Below, piece after piece: positions 53,729-63,080 of a stretch of DNA of 64,000 nt. Below the pieces are notes generated by a model. The model saw nothing but the letters and a program-made list of their open reading frames with translations. It was not told where the DNA came from and did no database searches. Origin of the DNA: UBA961 sp014191195 (GTDB taxonomy: Bacteria; Bacteroidota; Ignavibacteria; Kapaibacteriales; UBA961); assembly GCA_964204605.1 (NCBI GenBank), contig OZ123195.1:930001-994000 (forward strand). The letters run 5' to 3'. Positions within the stretch are counted from its first letter, which is position 1; every line of letters starts with the position of its first letter. Both the position numbers and the translations under genes were made by a program.

Positions 53729-54307
53729 ATGCTATGCTTACACTCTCCTTCTAATCCAGAATGGATAATTAATGCAAAGAATAATATTCATTCGATTCTT
53801 ATTGACCACGCTCACTGTGAAAAAAAAGCTGCAGCAAATGCACTACATTTAGTTCAAAACTATCCTCAATATCCAGAATTAGTTCTAGAAATGATTGTCA
53901 TTGTAAAAGAAGAATGGGAACATTTTGAACATGTATATGCTATCATTCTGCAACAAAATATTCAGTTGACAAAAGATACTGGAGACTCTTATGCACAGCA
54001 ATTGAGCAAGAATATCAGAAAATCTGAAGATGTGAAATTACTTGACTTATTATTAGTTGATGCAATCATCGAAGCTAGATCTTGTGAACGTTTTTCAATC
54101 TTGTCTAAATGCATGTCAATCCCCTCTTATCTAAGAGAATTTTATTCTACATTACTAGCTTCTGAAGCTGGACATTATTTAACTTTTGTTGATCTTGCTA
54201 AAAAGTTTTATCCAGATGAGATTGTAAAATCTAGACTTCAACAGTTAGCTGCAATCGAAGCAAAAATTGTTCAACAGTTACATAATCAACCAACAATACA
54301 TGGTTAA
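53729..54307 (+). CDS. miaE: tRNA 2-methylthio-N6-isopentenyladenosine-37 hydroxylase
   Basis: A 192-residue ferritin-like di-iron monooxygenase that hydroxylates ms2i6A37 in tRNAs reading U-starting codons. Iron-binding carboxylates appear in KEEWEHFEHV (about 62-71), VDAIIEARSCERFS (about 109-122) and ASEAGHYLTF (about 143-152), matching MiaE. The gene starts 34 bases after the RNase P RNA and overlaps fmt by eight bases, so translation is probably coupled. Confidence 0.88.
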   Translation: MLCLHSPSNPEWIINAKNNIHSILIDHAHCEKKAAANALHLVQNYPQYPELVLEMIVIVKEEWEHFEHVYAIILQQNIQLTKDTGDSYAQQLSKNIRKSEDVKLLDLLLVDAIIEARSCERFSILSKCMSIPSYLREFYSTLLASEAGHYLTFVDLAKKFYPDEIVKSRLQQLAAIEAKIVQQLHNQPTIHG

Positions 54308-55235
54308 CAATAATCCACATATTGTATTCATGGGAACTCCTGAATTTGCAATTCCTTCTATGCTTGCAATTCATCACAAATATGGTCTAAAAGCAATTGT
54401 AACATTGCCAGATACACCCGCAGGTAGAGGCCAAAACTTGCGTCCTACTGCTGTGAAAGTAGCAGCATTGCAGAATAATATTCCAGTTTTAACACCACAA
54501 TCTCTCAAAGATCCTTCTTTCATTCAAGAATTACAGAATCTTCAACCCGATATTATCATTGTAGTGGCTTTTAAAATATTGCCAAAGTCAGTGTATAACA
54601 TAGCCTCAATTGGTACTTTTAATATTCATGGAAGTTTATTACCAAAATATAGAGGAGCAGCTCCAATTCAGTGGTCTTTAATTCATGGTGATACAGAAAC
54701 TGGACTTACTACCTTTTTATTAAATGATTCGGTAGATACAGGTAATATATTACTTCAAAAAAAATATACTATTCCAGAGAATACTTCATATGGTGAGCTA
54801 TATCAACAACTTATGATATTAAGTGTTTATATAGCTTTAGAAACGTGTGATGGATTAATACACAATACTATCATCCCAAAAGTACAAGATGAAAAAGCTT
54901 CAAGCCCGGCACCCAAAATTTTCAAAAAACATTGTCATATATCTTGTGAACAATCAGCTAAGGATATTAAAAATCTCATTCATGGATTAAATCCAATACC
55001 TGGTGCTTTTGTATCAATTGATAATAAACAGGTAAAGCTACTTAGGGCTAATCATTATACAGGAAATGAACATGTACACTGTGGACATTTCCTCATCAAT
55101 ACTAATGAGTTTTTGTTAGGATGTTCAGATGGTATTTTGTCTATAGCTGAACTACAAATAGAAGGAAAACCAAAAATGAAAACTACTGATTTTTTACGTG
55201 GATATCGCGGCATTTTACATGGAATAGTTACTTAA
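54300..55235 (+). CDS. fmt: Methionyl-tRNA formyltransferase
   Basis: A 311-residue formyltransferase that makes fMet-tRNA for initiation. It shows the formyl-THF-binding core IVFMGTPEFAIPSM and the active-site stretch GTFNIHGSLLPKYRGAAP, followed by IQWSLIHGD. ATG 54300, overlapping the miaE stop, is preferred because the family begins MVNNNPHIVFMG; the longer frame from TTG 54267 is a shadow. The C-terminal domain (ISIAELQIEGKPKMKTTDFLRG-like) is complete. rsmG follows after one base. Confidence 0.94.
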   Translation: MVNNNPHIVFMGTPEFAIPSMLAIHHKYGLKAIVTLPDTPAGRGQNLRPTAVKVAALQNNIPVLTPQSLKDPSFIQELQNLQPDIIIVVAFKILPKSVYNIASIGTFNIHGSLLPKYRGAAPIQWSLIHGDTETGLTTFLLNDSVDTGNILLQKKYTIPENTSYGELYQQLMILSVYIALETCDGLIHNTIIPKVQDEKASSPAPKIFKKHCHISCEQSAKDIKNLIHGLNPIPGAFVSIDNKQVKLLRANHYTGNEHVHCGHFLINTNEFLLGCSDGILSIAELQIEGKPKMKTTDFLRGYRGILHGIVT

Positions 55236-55236
55236 T

Positions 55237-55905
55237 ATGGAACCATTAGAATTTTGGACAATTTGTAATAGCAATGGAATATTACTTTCTCATGAACAAG
55301 TAGATAGTTTCGATAGGTTTTATAAAGAACTTATTTACTGGAATGAAAAAATAAATTTGATATCGAGAAAAGATATAGATAATATCTGGGAACATCATTT
55401 TTTACATTCTTTAAGCATTGTTAAGGCAGATGTAATCCCACCAAAAGCAATATGCATGGATATAGGAACTGGTGGAGGTTTACCTGGTATTCCTGTGGGT
55501 ATAGCACGCGAGGATTGTAAAGTTACTTTGGTAGATTCAATTGCCAAAAAAATGAAATTAACCTCCATGTTTGCTGCCCATACTGGTTTAAGAGGTTTAA
55601 CTGCAATTACTACAAGAATGGAAGACTTATCTACCGACAAACAATTTAAAGGTAAATATGATATCATTATGGCTAGAGCTGTAGCCCCAATAGAAAAATT
55701 AGTGAATTGGACATTACCTTTACTAAAACCAAATGGTTCTTATATTCTTCTAAAAGGTGGGGACCTTACCGAAGAAATACTTCAGGCCAAAGAATCTATT
55801 AAAGGAATTCATATTGAAGAATTACCCATAATATGGAAAGGAATAGATTGGTTTACTACAGAAGATAAAAAGATTATTGTATGCACATTTCCTGATCATA
55901 AATAA
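55237..55905 (+). CDS. rsmG: 16S rRNA (guanine527-N7)-methyltransferase
   Basis: A 222-residue SAM methyltransferase modifying G527 of 16S rRNA (also called GidB). The SAM pocket DIGTGGGLPGIPVGIA is at about 74-89, with the family stretches YWNEKINLISRKD, HHFLHSLSIV, TLVDSIAKKMKL, IMARAVAPIEKLVNW and LLKGGD. It starts one base after the fmt stop and completes the rnpB-miaE-fmt-rsmG run, all genes acting on RNA or translation. Confidence 0.94.
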   Translation: MEPLEFWTICNSNGILLSHEQVDSFDRFYKELIYWNEKINLISRKDIDNIWEHHFLHSLSIVKADVIPPKAICMDIGTGGGLPGIPVGIAREDCKVTLVDSIAKKMKLTSMFAAHTGLRGLTAITTRMEDLSTDKQFKGKYDIIMARAVAPIEKLVNWTLPLLKPNGSYILLKGGDLTEEILQAKESIKGIHIEELPIIWKGIDWFTTEDKKIIVCTFPDHK

Positions 55906-55989
55906 TTTTATTGTACTTTTTGGTTACATATATTTTTTAATTTGTCTTGGTAATAATTAAGCACATTATTAACCTTTTCACATTAGCTT

Positions 55990-57663
55990 ATGAACCGTCG
56001 CTCCTTTTTTAAAAATCTAGCTTTGTCAAAAGATTCAATTGACATACCACAAAAAGCACAAATCAATGCTTTAGAAAAGTTTCAAGGGACTTGGGACAAA
56101 GAAACTCGCCTTCACCTGCTTCGCCGAACAATGTTTGGATGTACTCCAGCAGAATATAATTCTGTAGAAACAAAATCACTTGATGAGATTTTAGACATAT
56201 TATTTGCTGGAATTACTTTACCAGAGGAACCGCTGGCATATACTAATTCAGGCTCAATAACTGCTGGAAATCCATGGGTATCTGCTGCGTACGAATCAGG
56301 TTCAGAGCAGCAACGATTAACATTTTTGCAGTCGTGGCAAATAAATATAGTGCTAAAACAGCCAATGCGCATTCATGATAAAATGGTATTGTTTTGGCAG
56401 AATCATTTTGCAACCGGAGCAATTGTCGTTAAAGATGCTCGATATATGTACAAACAAACAACCTTATTATATCAACAATCTTTAGGAAATGCTAAAGATT
56501 TAGTCAGATATATGCTGTTTGACTTGGCAATGAGCAGATATTTAAATAATAATACAAATACAAAATCTAATCCTAATGAAAATCTATCAAGAGAACTTCA
56601 AGAACTTTTCACGATAGGAAAAGGACCAGAAATCGCTCCTGGTAATTATACTCATTATACAGAACAAGATGTAAAAGCAGCAGGGAGAGTAATTTCTGGA
56701 TGGGCTGATAATCAATCCAAAGTATCATTGGTTTTTACTCCTAATAATCATGATACTCAACCAAAACAATTTTCATCTGCATATCAAAACACAATTATCA
56801 AGTCTACTGCTAATACAGAAAACAGTGCTAAGACAGAAGTTGACGATTTATTGTCAATGATTTTTAAACAAGAACAAACATCATTATACTTAATCAGAAA
56901 ACTCTATAGATTCTTTGTTGATTATGTAATTGATGATTCTGTTGAGAACTATGTAATTAAACCATTAGCAGAACAATTCAGAGCAGCTAATTTTGAAGTA
57001 AAACCCATTTTAAGAACATTATTATCTAGTACTCATTTTTATAGTAATACTGTAAGAAATTGTTTTATTAAAACGCCAGCAGATCTCATCATAGGAACTT
57101 CAAGGTTCTTTCATCCCGCGGGATTATATCCAGAAGAATTGAATTTGATGCATTGGGCAAATAGAACCTTAAGAAGATTGATGGGAAATATGGGTTTAGA
57201 TATCATGAATCCACCTAATGTAGCAGGTATTCCAGCATATTATCAGGAACCATCGTTTCACGAATTATGGATAAATGCTGATACATTACAGAAAAGAATC
57301 AAGTTTACGAATGATTTGTCGATAGATCATTTACAATTGGATGAAATGGATTATACCAAAGGTCCACTTATTGATGTCATTCAATTTGCAAAAGATTCTG
57401 GCGATCCAACTGATCCAACTGTCATTGTTAATTATTGGTGTGATTGGCTATTTTCTATGCCAATTAGTGAAACAGTGAAAAATCAAGTAAAAGATTTCCT
57501 CACTGCTGGTTCACCTGATTATGAATGGACAGTAAAATGGAATCTCTATATCGCCGATGAAGCAAATACTCCACAAGATGCCGCAATTGTCTCAGCTGTT
57601 GAAAAGCCACTCAGAAATCTAATAAAATATCTATTAGCAATGGCAGAATATCAACTTATTTAA
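55990..57663 (+). CDS. DUF1800 family protein
   Basis: A 557-residue protein of the DUF1800 family, almost always found beside DUF1501. It begins with a twin-arginine-like signal (MNRRSFFKNLALS) and shows HLLRRTMFGCTPAEYNSV, LFWQNHFATG, NENLSRELQELFTIG and NPPNVAGIPAYYQEP, the conserved blocks of the family. The molecular role of DUF1800 is unknown; an exported or cell-surface function is suggested by the signal and by the T9SS domain on its partner. Its gene is followed after 37 bases by the DUF1501 gene. Confidence 0.9.
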   Translation: MNRRSFFKNLALSKDSIDIPQKAQINALEKFQGTWDKETRLHLLRRTMFGCTPAEYNSVETKSLDEILDILFAGITLPEEPLAYTNSGSITAGNPWVSAAYESGSEQQRLTFLQSWQINIVLKQPMRIHDKMVLFWQNHFATGAIVVKDARYMYKQTTLLYQQSLGNAKDLVRYMLFDLAMSRYLNNNTNTKSNPNENLSRELQELFTIGKGPEIAPGNYTHYTEQDVKAAGRVISGWADNQSKVSLVFTPNNHDTQPKQFSSAYQNTIIKSTANTENSAKTEVDDLLSMIFKQEQTSLYLIRKLYRFFVDYVIDDSVENYVIKPLAEQFRAANFEVKPILRTLLSSTHFYSNTVRNCFIKTPADLIIGTSRFFHPAGLYPEELNLMHWANRTLRRLMGNMGLDIMNPPNVAGIPAYYQEPSFHELWINADTLQKRIKFTNDLSIDHLQLDEMDYTKGPLIDVIQFAKDSGDPTDPTVIVNYWCDWLFSMPISETVKNQVKDFLTAGSPDYEWTVKWNLYIADEANTPQDAAIVSAVEKPLRNLIKYLLAMAEYQLI

Positions 57664-57700
57664 TAGACAATTCCATTAAAATTCTTACGGATTATTATAT

Positions 57701-59287
57701 ATGAAACGCAGATCATTTTTACAAACAATTGCTTCAGTAAGTGCAATAAGTCCCTTAATTATCAATGGCTTTAATGTAAAAGCCTTTGAACCTACAAATT
57801 TATTTACCTTGGCAGGCGCCATAGATTGTGATGATAGAGTATTAGTACTCATTCAGTTAAATGGAGGAAATGATGGCCTAAACACTATTATTCCTTTAGA
57901 CCAATATTCTCAATATTATGCAGCAAGAACATCAATAGCTGTTCCAGAGAACACAATCATAAAATTATCAGATACTACTGGTATTAACCCTGAAATGACT
58001 GGAATGAAATCATTATTTGATCAGGGTAAATTAAAAGTACTACATAGTGTTGGTTATCCAACCCCAAATTATTCTCATTTTAGATCTACAGACATATGGT
58101 TATCTGGCTCTGATACAGAAGAATATTTTAATACTGGAGTTATGGGAAGATATTTGGATTACAGATTTCCTGGTTATCCTAGTACATATCCTAATGCTTC
58201 TATGTCTGACCCATTAGCAATACAAATTGGATCTGTATTATCTACTGGCTTTGAAGGCCCACATGCTAATATGGCAATGGCGTTTACAGATCCTACTTCT
58301 TTCTATAATATTGTTAATGAAAAAGATATAACCGATACCTCTTCAAGATCTGGTTTAGAACTAGCATATATTAGAAAAGTAGGTGAGCAATTAAATAATT
58401 TTGCAAAGCCTGTAAAAAATGCAGCTCTAAAAGTTCCAAAAAATATATCATCTCTATATCCAGCACATACATTTAATACCCCTAATCCATTATCAGAACA
58501 GTTAAAAATTGTAGCTCGATTAATTGCAGGCGGATTAAAAACAAAAATTTACATGGTTAATCTATCAGGATTTGATACACATTCTAGTACAACGAATGTT
58601 GGTTTTGGTGTTAATGTTAATCATGCAAATTTGTTAAAACAATTATCTACAGCAATTACTGCTTTTATGGATGATTGCAAATTATTAGGTATTCAAGACA
58701 AAGTTCTTGGTATGACTTTCTCTGAATTTGGTAGACGGATAAAATCCAATGGAACTGGAACCGATCATGGCGCAGCAGGACCCGTCTTTTTATTTGGAAA
58801 TTCAGTGATTCCAGGATTTTTAGGAACAAATCCTATCATCCCTGATAATGTTAGCTCAGAAGATAATATTCCAATGCAAACTGATTTTAGATCTTTATAT
58901 AGTTCTTTATTAACTCAGTGGTTTTGTGTTCCACAAAAAGATATTCCTTCTGTTACATTGCATAATTATGCTAATAATTTACCGATTCTTCAAGGGATTA
59001 GTAATAGTGTTAAACATGAGTCCTTACATCCATTATCATTACAATTATCCTTGTTCCCCAATCCAATACTCCATCAATCTCAATTGCAGATACAAACTGT
59101 GTATCCAATAGCTGATATAGTATTATATGATAGAACTGGTAAGTTAATGAGTACAATTTCTGGATATATTCCAGAGGGTAATCATACTTTACTTTTTGAA
59201 AGAGTAGGATTATCTGCGGGACAATATTATCTACAAGCTAGATTAATTAATGGCTATACTCAAAGCATAATTGTGAATATTCAATAG
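57701..59287 (+). CDS. DUF1501 family protein with T9SS sorting domain
   Basis: A 528-residue exported protein. It has a twin-arginine-like signal (MKRRSFLQTIASVSAISPL), then a DUF1501 (sulfatase-like fold) domain with RVLVLIQLNGGNDGLNT, YSHFRSTDIW, MVNLSGFDTHS and FGRRIKSNGTGTDHG. The last about 80 residues are a T9SS type A domain (LSLFPNPILHQSQLQIQTVY; GQYYLQARLI). It pairs with DUF1800 as in many FCB and planctomycete genomes. The T9SS tail places it at the cell surface here. Catalytic activity is not established. Confidence 0.9.
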   Translation: MKRRSFLQTIASVSAISPLIINGFNVKAFEPTNLFTLAGAIDCDDRVLVLIQLNGGNDGLNTIIPLDQYSQYYAARTSIAVPENTIIKLSDTTGINPEMTGMKSLFDQGKLKVLHSVGYPTPNYSHFRSTDIWLSGSDTEEYFNTGVMGRYLDYRFPGYPSTYPNASMSDPLAIQIGSVLSTGFEGPHANMAMAFTDPTSFYNIVNEKDITDTSSRSGLELAYIRKVGEQLNNFAKPVKNAALKVPKNISSLYPAHTFNTPNPLSEQLKIVARLIAGGLKTKIYMVNLSGFDTHSSTTNVGFGVNVNHANLLKQLSTAITAFMDDCKLLGIQDKVLGMTFSEFGRRIKSNGTGTDHGAAGPVFLFGNSVIPGFLGTNPIIPDNVSSEDNIPMQTDFRSLYSSLLTQWFCVPQKDIPSVTLHNYANNLPILQGISNSVKHESLHPLSLQLSLFPNPILHQSQLQIQTVYPIADIVLYDRTGKLMSTISGYIPEGNHTLLFERVGLSAGQYYLQARLINGYTQSIIVNIQ

Positions 59288-59306
59288 TCACAAAACAATA
59301 CACATT

Positions 59307-59334
59307 AAAGTCCATGAATATGGACTTTTTTTTT
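59307..59334 (+). terminator. Intrinsic terminator after DUF1501 gene
   Basis: A perfect nine-base stem AAAGTCCAT (59307-59315) with ATGGACTTT (59320-59328), a four-base loop and a run of nine T, about 20 bases after the stop codon. Confidence 0.93.
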
Positions 59335-59397
59335 ACATATACGTTAAAATCTATAGTAAAACGTTACAAGCACGAGAATATATAAACCTTATTCTAC

Positions 59398-59418
59398 AAT
59401 GTAAAGACACTTTACATT
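59398..59418. promoter_or_regulatory. 21-bp palindrome, possible operator upstream of lytic transglycosylase gene
   Basis: AATGTAAAG and CTTTACATT are perfect nine-base inverted arms around a three-base centre, 110 bases upstream of the ATG at 59528 and past the preceding terminator. The size and symmetry fit a dimeric regulator site. The short spacer and lack of a T run make a terminator unlikely. No regulator is assigned. Confidence 0.45.
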
Positions 59419-59527
59419 CTTATAGCATGCATGATTTACAATTTGGGTGCGGTTTTAGAAAAGGTTATATTGAAAATCAGTTTGTAGCTTAAAGACGTGT
59501 GACATTATCATAAACAGGGAGTTTTCG

Positions 59528-62188
59528 ATGGTACAATCTAGGATGTACTCTTTGATTATATCTATTGCTATAACTATAGTACTAGGTTTTTCATATATAC
59601 CCATCTATGCACAACAGCATGCAAACCCTATAACTAATGAAACAATTCAGAATCAATCTTCTACTAATCAAGTAGATTCAACTAATAGCATTCAACCACA
59701 GAACTATTTTATTGCTCAAAAATTAGAAAGAGCGCGTCAAAAATATTTAAGGGCATTATCTGCAATCGAAAATGACGATACCTTATCTGTTCCAAGGCTT
59801 TTTGAAGAAGCCGTACAAGCGTTAAATTCTTTAGCAAGTTATCCTGGAATTGATCAAAATGAAGATTTTACAGACTTAGCTCAATCTATCATAGAAGATT
59901 ATGAAAGTTATGTTCAGAGTATAGATAGTTTATCTGAAACATCTTCTGCTTTCATGTTGCGTCAAAAAATCTATCAAGAAGTAGAAGATATAGCTACTGT
60001 AGAACAAGAGTCAACAACAACAATTGTTCGTGTTCCCTATCCCCTTTCCTTGCCTTCAGTTACAATTCCACTTGAAGTAAATGAGCATGTAGAGAAGAAT
60101 CTCACATTTTTAACTGAAGCTCGCGGACGTAAATTCTTTCGTAAATGGCTTGAACGCAGTGGTAAATGGTTTCCATTGATGCGCAGAATTGCCAGAGAAG
60201 AAAATATGCCTGATGAAATCATCTTTTTATCAATGATAGAAAGTGCATTAGATCCTAATGCCACATCTGGTGCAAAAGCAGTTGGCTTATGGCAATTTAT
60301 GCAAGCAACCGCCGGAGATTACAATCTAAAAGTCAATTTATATATAGATGAAAGAAGAGATCCAGAAAAGGCAACACGCGCAGCTATGCGTTACTTAAAA
60401 TGGCTATTTAATGAATTTGGTGATTGGTATCATGCATTAGCAGCATATAATAGTGGTCCGAATGGACCTGTTAAAAGAGGTATCGAACAGCTTGGAAGGG
60501 ATAATAATCCTTCTTTTTGGGATATCCGAGATTTTCTTCCAAGAGAAACCAAAAATTATGTACCACTTTTTATCGCTACATCTATCATTGGGTCTAATCC
60601 AACAGAATATGGCTTTGACTTATCAGAATTAACATATGAACCTGAATATGTGTATGATATCTTTACAGTTGGCGAATCTATTAGTTTAAAAGCATTAGCA
60701 AATTGTACAAATCAGCCTTTACCTGTATTAAAGTCTTTAAATCCAGAATTAGTAGGCATAAGCACACCTCCAGATGGTCCATATCAATTAAAAATTCCAT
60801 TAGGATCTAAAGATATCTTTTCAGGTAATTATTCTGCGATGTCTGATGAAGATAAGCATCCATGGATTACATATGAAGTCAAAAAAGGTGAAACACTGGC
60901 TTCAATAGCAGCTGATTATGGTATTACTACACAAGATGTTTTGCAAACAAATCCATCTATAAATTCCAAAAATCTATCCAAAGGTAGTGTTTTAAGATTG
61001 TCTAAAGAGATTATTAATGCTGCAAGCCTCATGGCTCAAAATAAGGCAGAGATTGTTGATTCTGTTGCTGACAATAAAGTACAAACAAGCTCTGGTGCAA
61101 TTAATAAAGATACTATACTTGAAAGGCCAATTAGTATAATTACTAAACCAAAAGAAAGTGTACAAAACAAGCAGAATAAAGACACTATAATCTATGCTAC
61201 ATCTACTTTACCAAATACTGAGTTAATTAAAAAAGACACCATCATTCCTGTTAAAAAAGAGAAACAAAATTCCGGGAACACATCAATCTCTTTAAGCAAT
61301 ACAAAGCCAGTTAAGATATTCAATATTGATACATCATATTCTTTTGAACATAAACAAGCACAGATTGCATCCAAGGAAAAATCAAAATCCAGGTCAGTAA
61401 ACATACAATCTGATGTACCGGTACAAAAAAGTACAATCAAGCATATAGTTAAATCAGGTGAATCCCTCTATTCTCTAGCCCAGAAATATGGCGTACGTAT
61501 GACAGATTTACGTAATTGGAATAGTATTTCATTTGATAATGATGCATTATTAAATGGACAAGAATTAATCGTTACTCCATCTAATGAATCAAAATTAGAT
61601 GTCATTGTCAAAACTAATAATCTGATACATGTAGCTTCTGGAAAAAATGGACGCCACAGGGTTAAAAAAGGGCAGACATTACAAGATGTCGCTCAGATGT
61701 ATGAAATCAAAGTAGAAGATTTAGCAAAGGCTAATGGATTAAGCCCCAAAGTCAGAATAGGCAAAGGTTTAGTGCTCCTTCTTCCTTCAAAAGCTAGTAT
61801 CAATAGAAAATTACATACAAGCTATAAAAATGCGAAAGTAAAAAAAATATATGCTGTAAAGAAAGGAGATTCATTTGCTAAGATAGCTTCTAAACTTGGA
61901 ATTTCTGAAAAAGACTTAAAGAAATGGAATCCTGGTATTCGTTCTAATGCCTTAGTTAAAGGTAAGCGTTTAACAATGTATACCAAGGCTGCAAAAATTA
62001 CTGTATCCAAAAAAAGTAAGAATAGTAAAGGAGTTTCTACATCAAAATCATCTCATACGATTCGCAAAGGTGAATCATTATCAAAAATTGCAGACAAATA
62101 TGGAATAAGTTTACAGCAGTTAACAAAAATTAATAAAAAGATTAAGCCAAAGGATCTTAAAGCTGGTCAGACAATTAAACTAAAATAG
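59528..62188 (+). CDS. MltD-like lytic transglycosylase with five LysM repeats
   Basis: An 886-residue exported murein enzyme. A signal peptide (ending YIPIYAQQ) is followed by a helical region and an SLT/goose-lysozyme-like catalytic domain at about 204-330, with catalytic Glu238 in SMIESALDP and the family stretch VGLWQFMQATAG; AYNSGPNGPVKRG follows. Five LysM peptidoglycan-binding repeats then occur near 448-492, 638-683, 708-752, 774-820 and 842-886, with a degenerate one near 375-430. A serine/lysine-rich linker (about 493-637) separates the first from the rest. It would cleave glycan chains with 1,6-anhydro products. MltD usually has two to three LysM units. Confidence 0.9.
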   Translation: MVQSRMYSLIISIAITIVLGFSYIPIYAQQHANPITNETIQNQSSTNQVDSTNSIQPQNYFIAQKLERARQKYLRALSAIENDDTLSVPRLFEEAVQALNSLASYPGIDQNEDFTDLAQSIIEDYESYVQSIDSLSETSSAFMLRQKIYQEVEDIATVEQESTTTIVRVPYPLSLPSVTIPLEVNEHVEKNLTFLTEARGRKFFRKWLERSGKWFPLMRRIAREENMPDEIIFLSMIESALDPNATSGAKAVGLWQFMQATAGDYNLKVNLYIDERRDPEKATRAAMRYLKWLFNEFGDWYHALAAYNSGPNGPVKRGIEQLGRDNNPSFWDIRDFLPRETKNYVPLFIATSIIGSNPTEYGFDLSELTYEPEYVYDIFTVGESISLKALANCTNQPLPVLKSLNPELVGISTPPDGPYQLKIPLGSKDIFSGNYSAMSDEDKHPWITYEVKKGETLASIAADYGITTQDVLQTNPSINSKNLSKGSVLRLSKEIINAASLMAQNKAEIVDSVADNKVQTSSGAINKDTILERPISIITKPKESVQNKQNKDTIIYATSTLPNTELIKKDTIIPVKKEKQNSGNTSISLSNTKPVKIFNIDTSYSFEHKQAQIASKEKSKSRSVNIQSDVPVQKSTIKHIVKSGESLYSLAQKYGVRMTDLRNWNSISFDNDALLNGQELIVTPSNESKLDVIVKTNNLIHVASGKNGRHRVKKGQTLQDVAQMYEIKVEDLAKANGLSPKVRIGKGLVLLLPSKASINRKLHTSYKNAKVKKIYAVKKGDSFAKIASKLGISEKDLKKWNPGIRSNALVKGKRLTMYTKAAKITVSKKSKNSKGVSTSKSSHTIRKGESLSKIADKYGISLQQLTKINKKIKPKDLKAGQTIKLK

Positions 62189-62210
62189 AATTAACAATGA
62201 AGAACTTATA

Positions 62211-62990
62211 ATGTTTAGAATCCTTCTTCTTTTCGTATTTATTTGTCCATTGCTATATGGCCAGAATTCTTTACGGTATATTCAGAATGAAGCATTTGGA
62301 TTTGGGGAAAAATTAGAATATAAGGTTGGCTATCAATTTGTAAAAGCTGGTACCGCTAGTTTTTATATATTACCCAAGCCTGCAATTATGAAAGGAAAAT
62401 CCTGTTATGATATTCGTTTCGAGGTAAAATCTTTACAATCTTTAGATTGGTTGTATAGAGTAAAAGATATCTATAGAACTGTGGTTGATGTAGAAGGTAT
62501 CTTTCCCCATTATTTTGAACAACATGTTAGAGAAGGAAATTATAAAAGAGATTTTACAGCACGTTTCGATCAACAAGCGCATAAAGCCTATACGCAAAAA
62601 GGAGTATACCCAATTCCTCCTTTTGTACATGATATAGTTTCCGCATTTTATTTTATTCGTACCATAGATTTAGCATCAAAAAAGAAAAATGAGATTATTC
62701 CATTAAAGAATTTTTTTGATGATACAACATATGCACTTGGAGTAAAAATAATTGGAAAACAAAAAATCACAGTTGAAGCCGGAACATTCAATTGCATAGT
62801 TTTAGAACCATTAATTACCGAAGGTGGTTTATTTAAAAGTGAAGGTAAAATATTAATGTGGGTTACCGATGATGAAAGGAAATTACCAGTAAAAGTAAGC
62901 ACTAAGATAATTATAGGATCTATTGATGCAGAGTTAACACAATACTCTGGTATCAGAGGTGAAATCAAAGCAAATGTTATCGAAGACTAA
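62211..62990 (+). CDS. DUF3108 domain protein
   Basis: A 259-residue exported protein with a signal peptide (MFRILLLFVFICPLLYGQ). It resembles DUF3108: GEKLEYKVGYQFVKAGTASF near the start, then FEVKSLQSLDWLYRVKD, DDTTYALGVKIIGKQKI and a C-terminal IMWVTDDERKLPVKVSTK, which form a beta-rich lipid-binding-like fold. It starts 22 bases after the transglycosylase and is probably co-transcribed with it, hinting at envelope work. The biochemical role is not known. Confidence 0.82.
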   Translation: MFRILLLFVFICPLLYGQNSLRYIQNEAFGFGEKLEYKVGYQFVKAGTASFYILPKPAIMKGKSCYDIRFEVKSLQSLDWLYRVKDIYRTVVDVEGIFPHYFEQHVREGNYKRDFTARFDQQAHKAYTQKGVYPIPPFVHDIVSAFYFIRTIDLASKKKNEIIPLKNFFDDTTYALGVKIIGKQKITVEAGTFNCIVLEPLITEGGLFKSEGKILMWVTDDERKLPVKVSTKIIIGSIDAELTQYSGIRGEIKANVIED

Positions 62991-63024
62991 GATTTCAATT
63001 AAATCGAGAATAACTATTTCATGA

Positions 63025-63054
63025 TTTTAAATACTCCTATTAGTAGTATGTTTG
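63025..63054 (+). promoter_or_regulatory. Promoter-like boxes before acyl-CoA mutase
   Basis: TATGTTTG (63047-63054) is an exact TAnnTTTG match, 26 bases before the mutase ATG at 63081. Upstream spacing holds only a T-rich stretch (near 63025) instead of a clear TTTG. Confidence 0.42.
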
Positions 63055-63080
63055 CATAAAATATTAAGATAAATGTTCAT

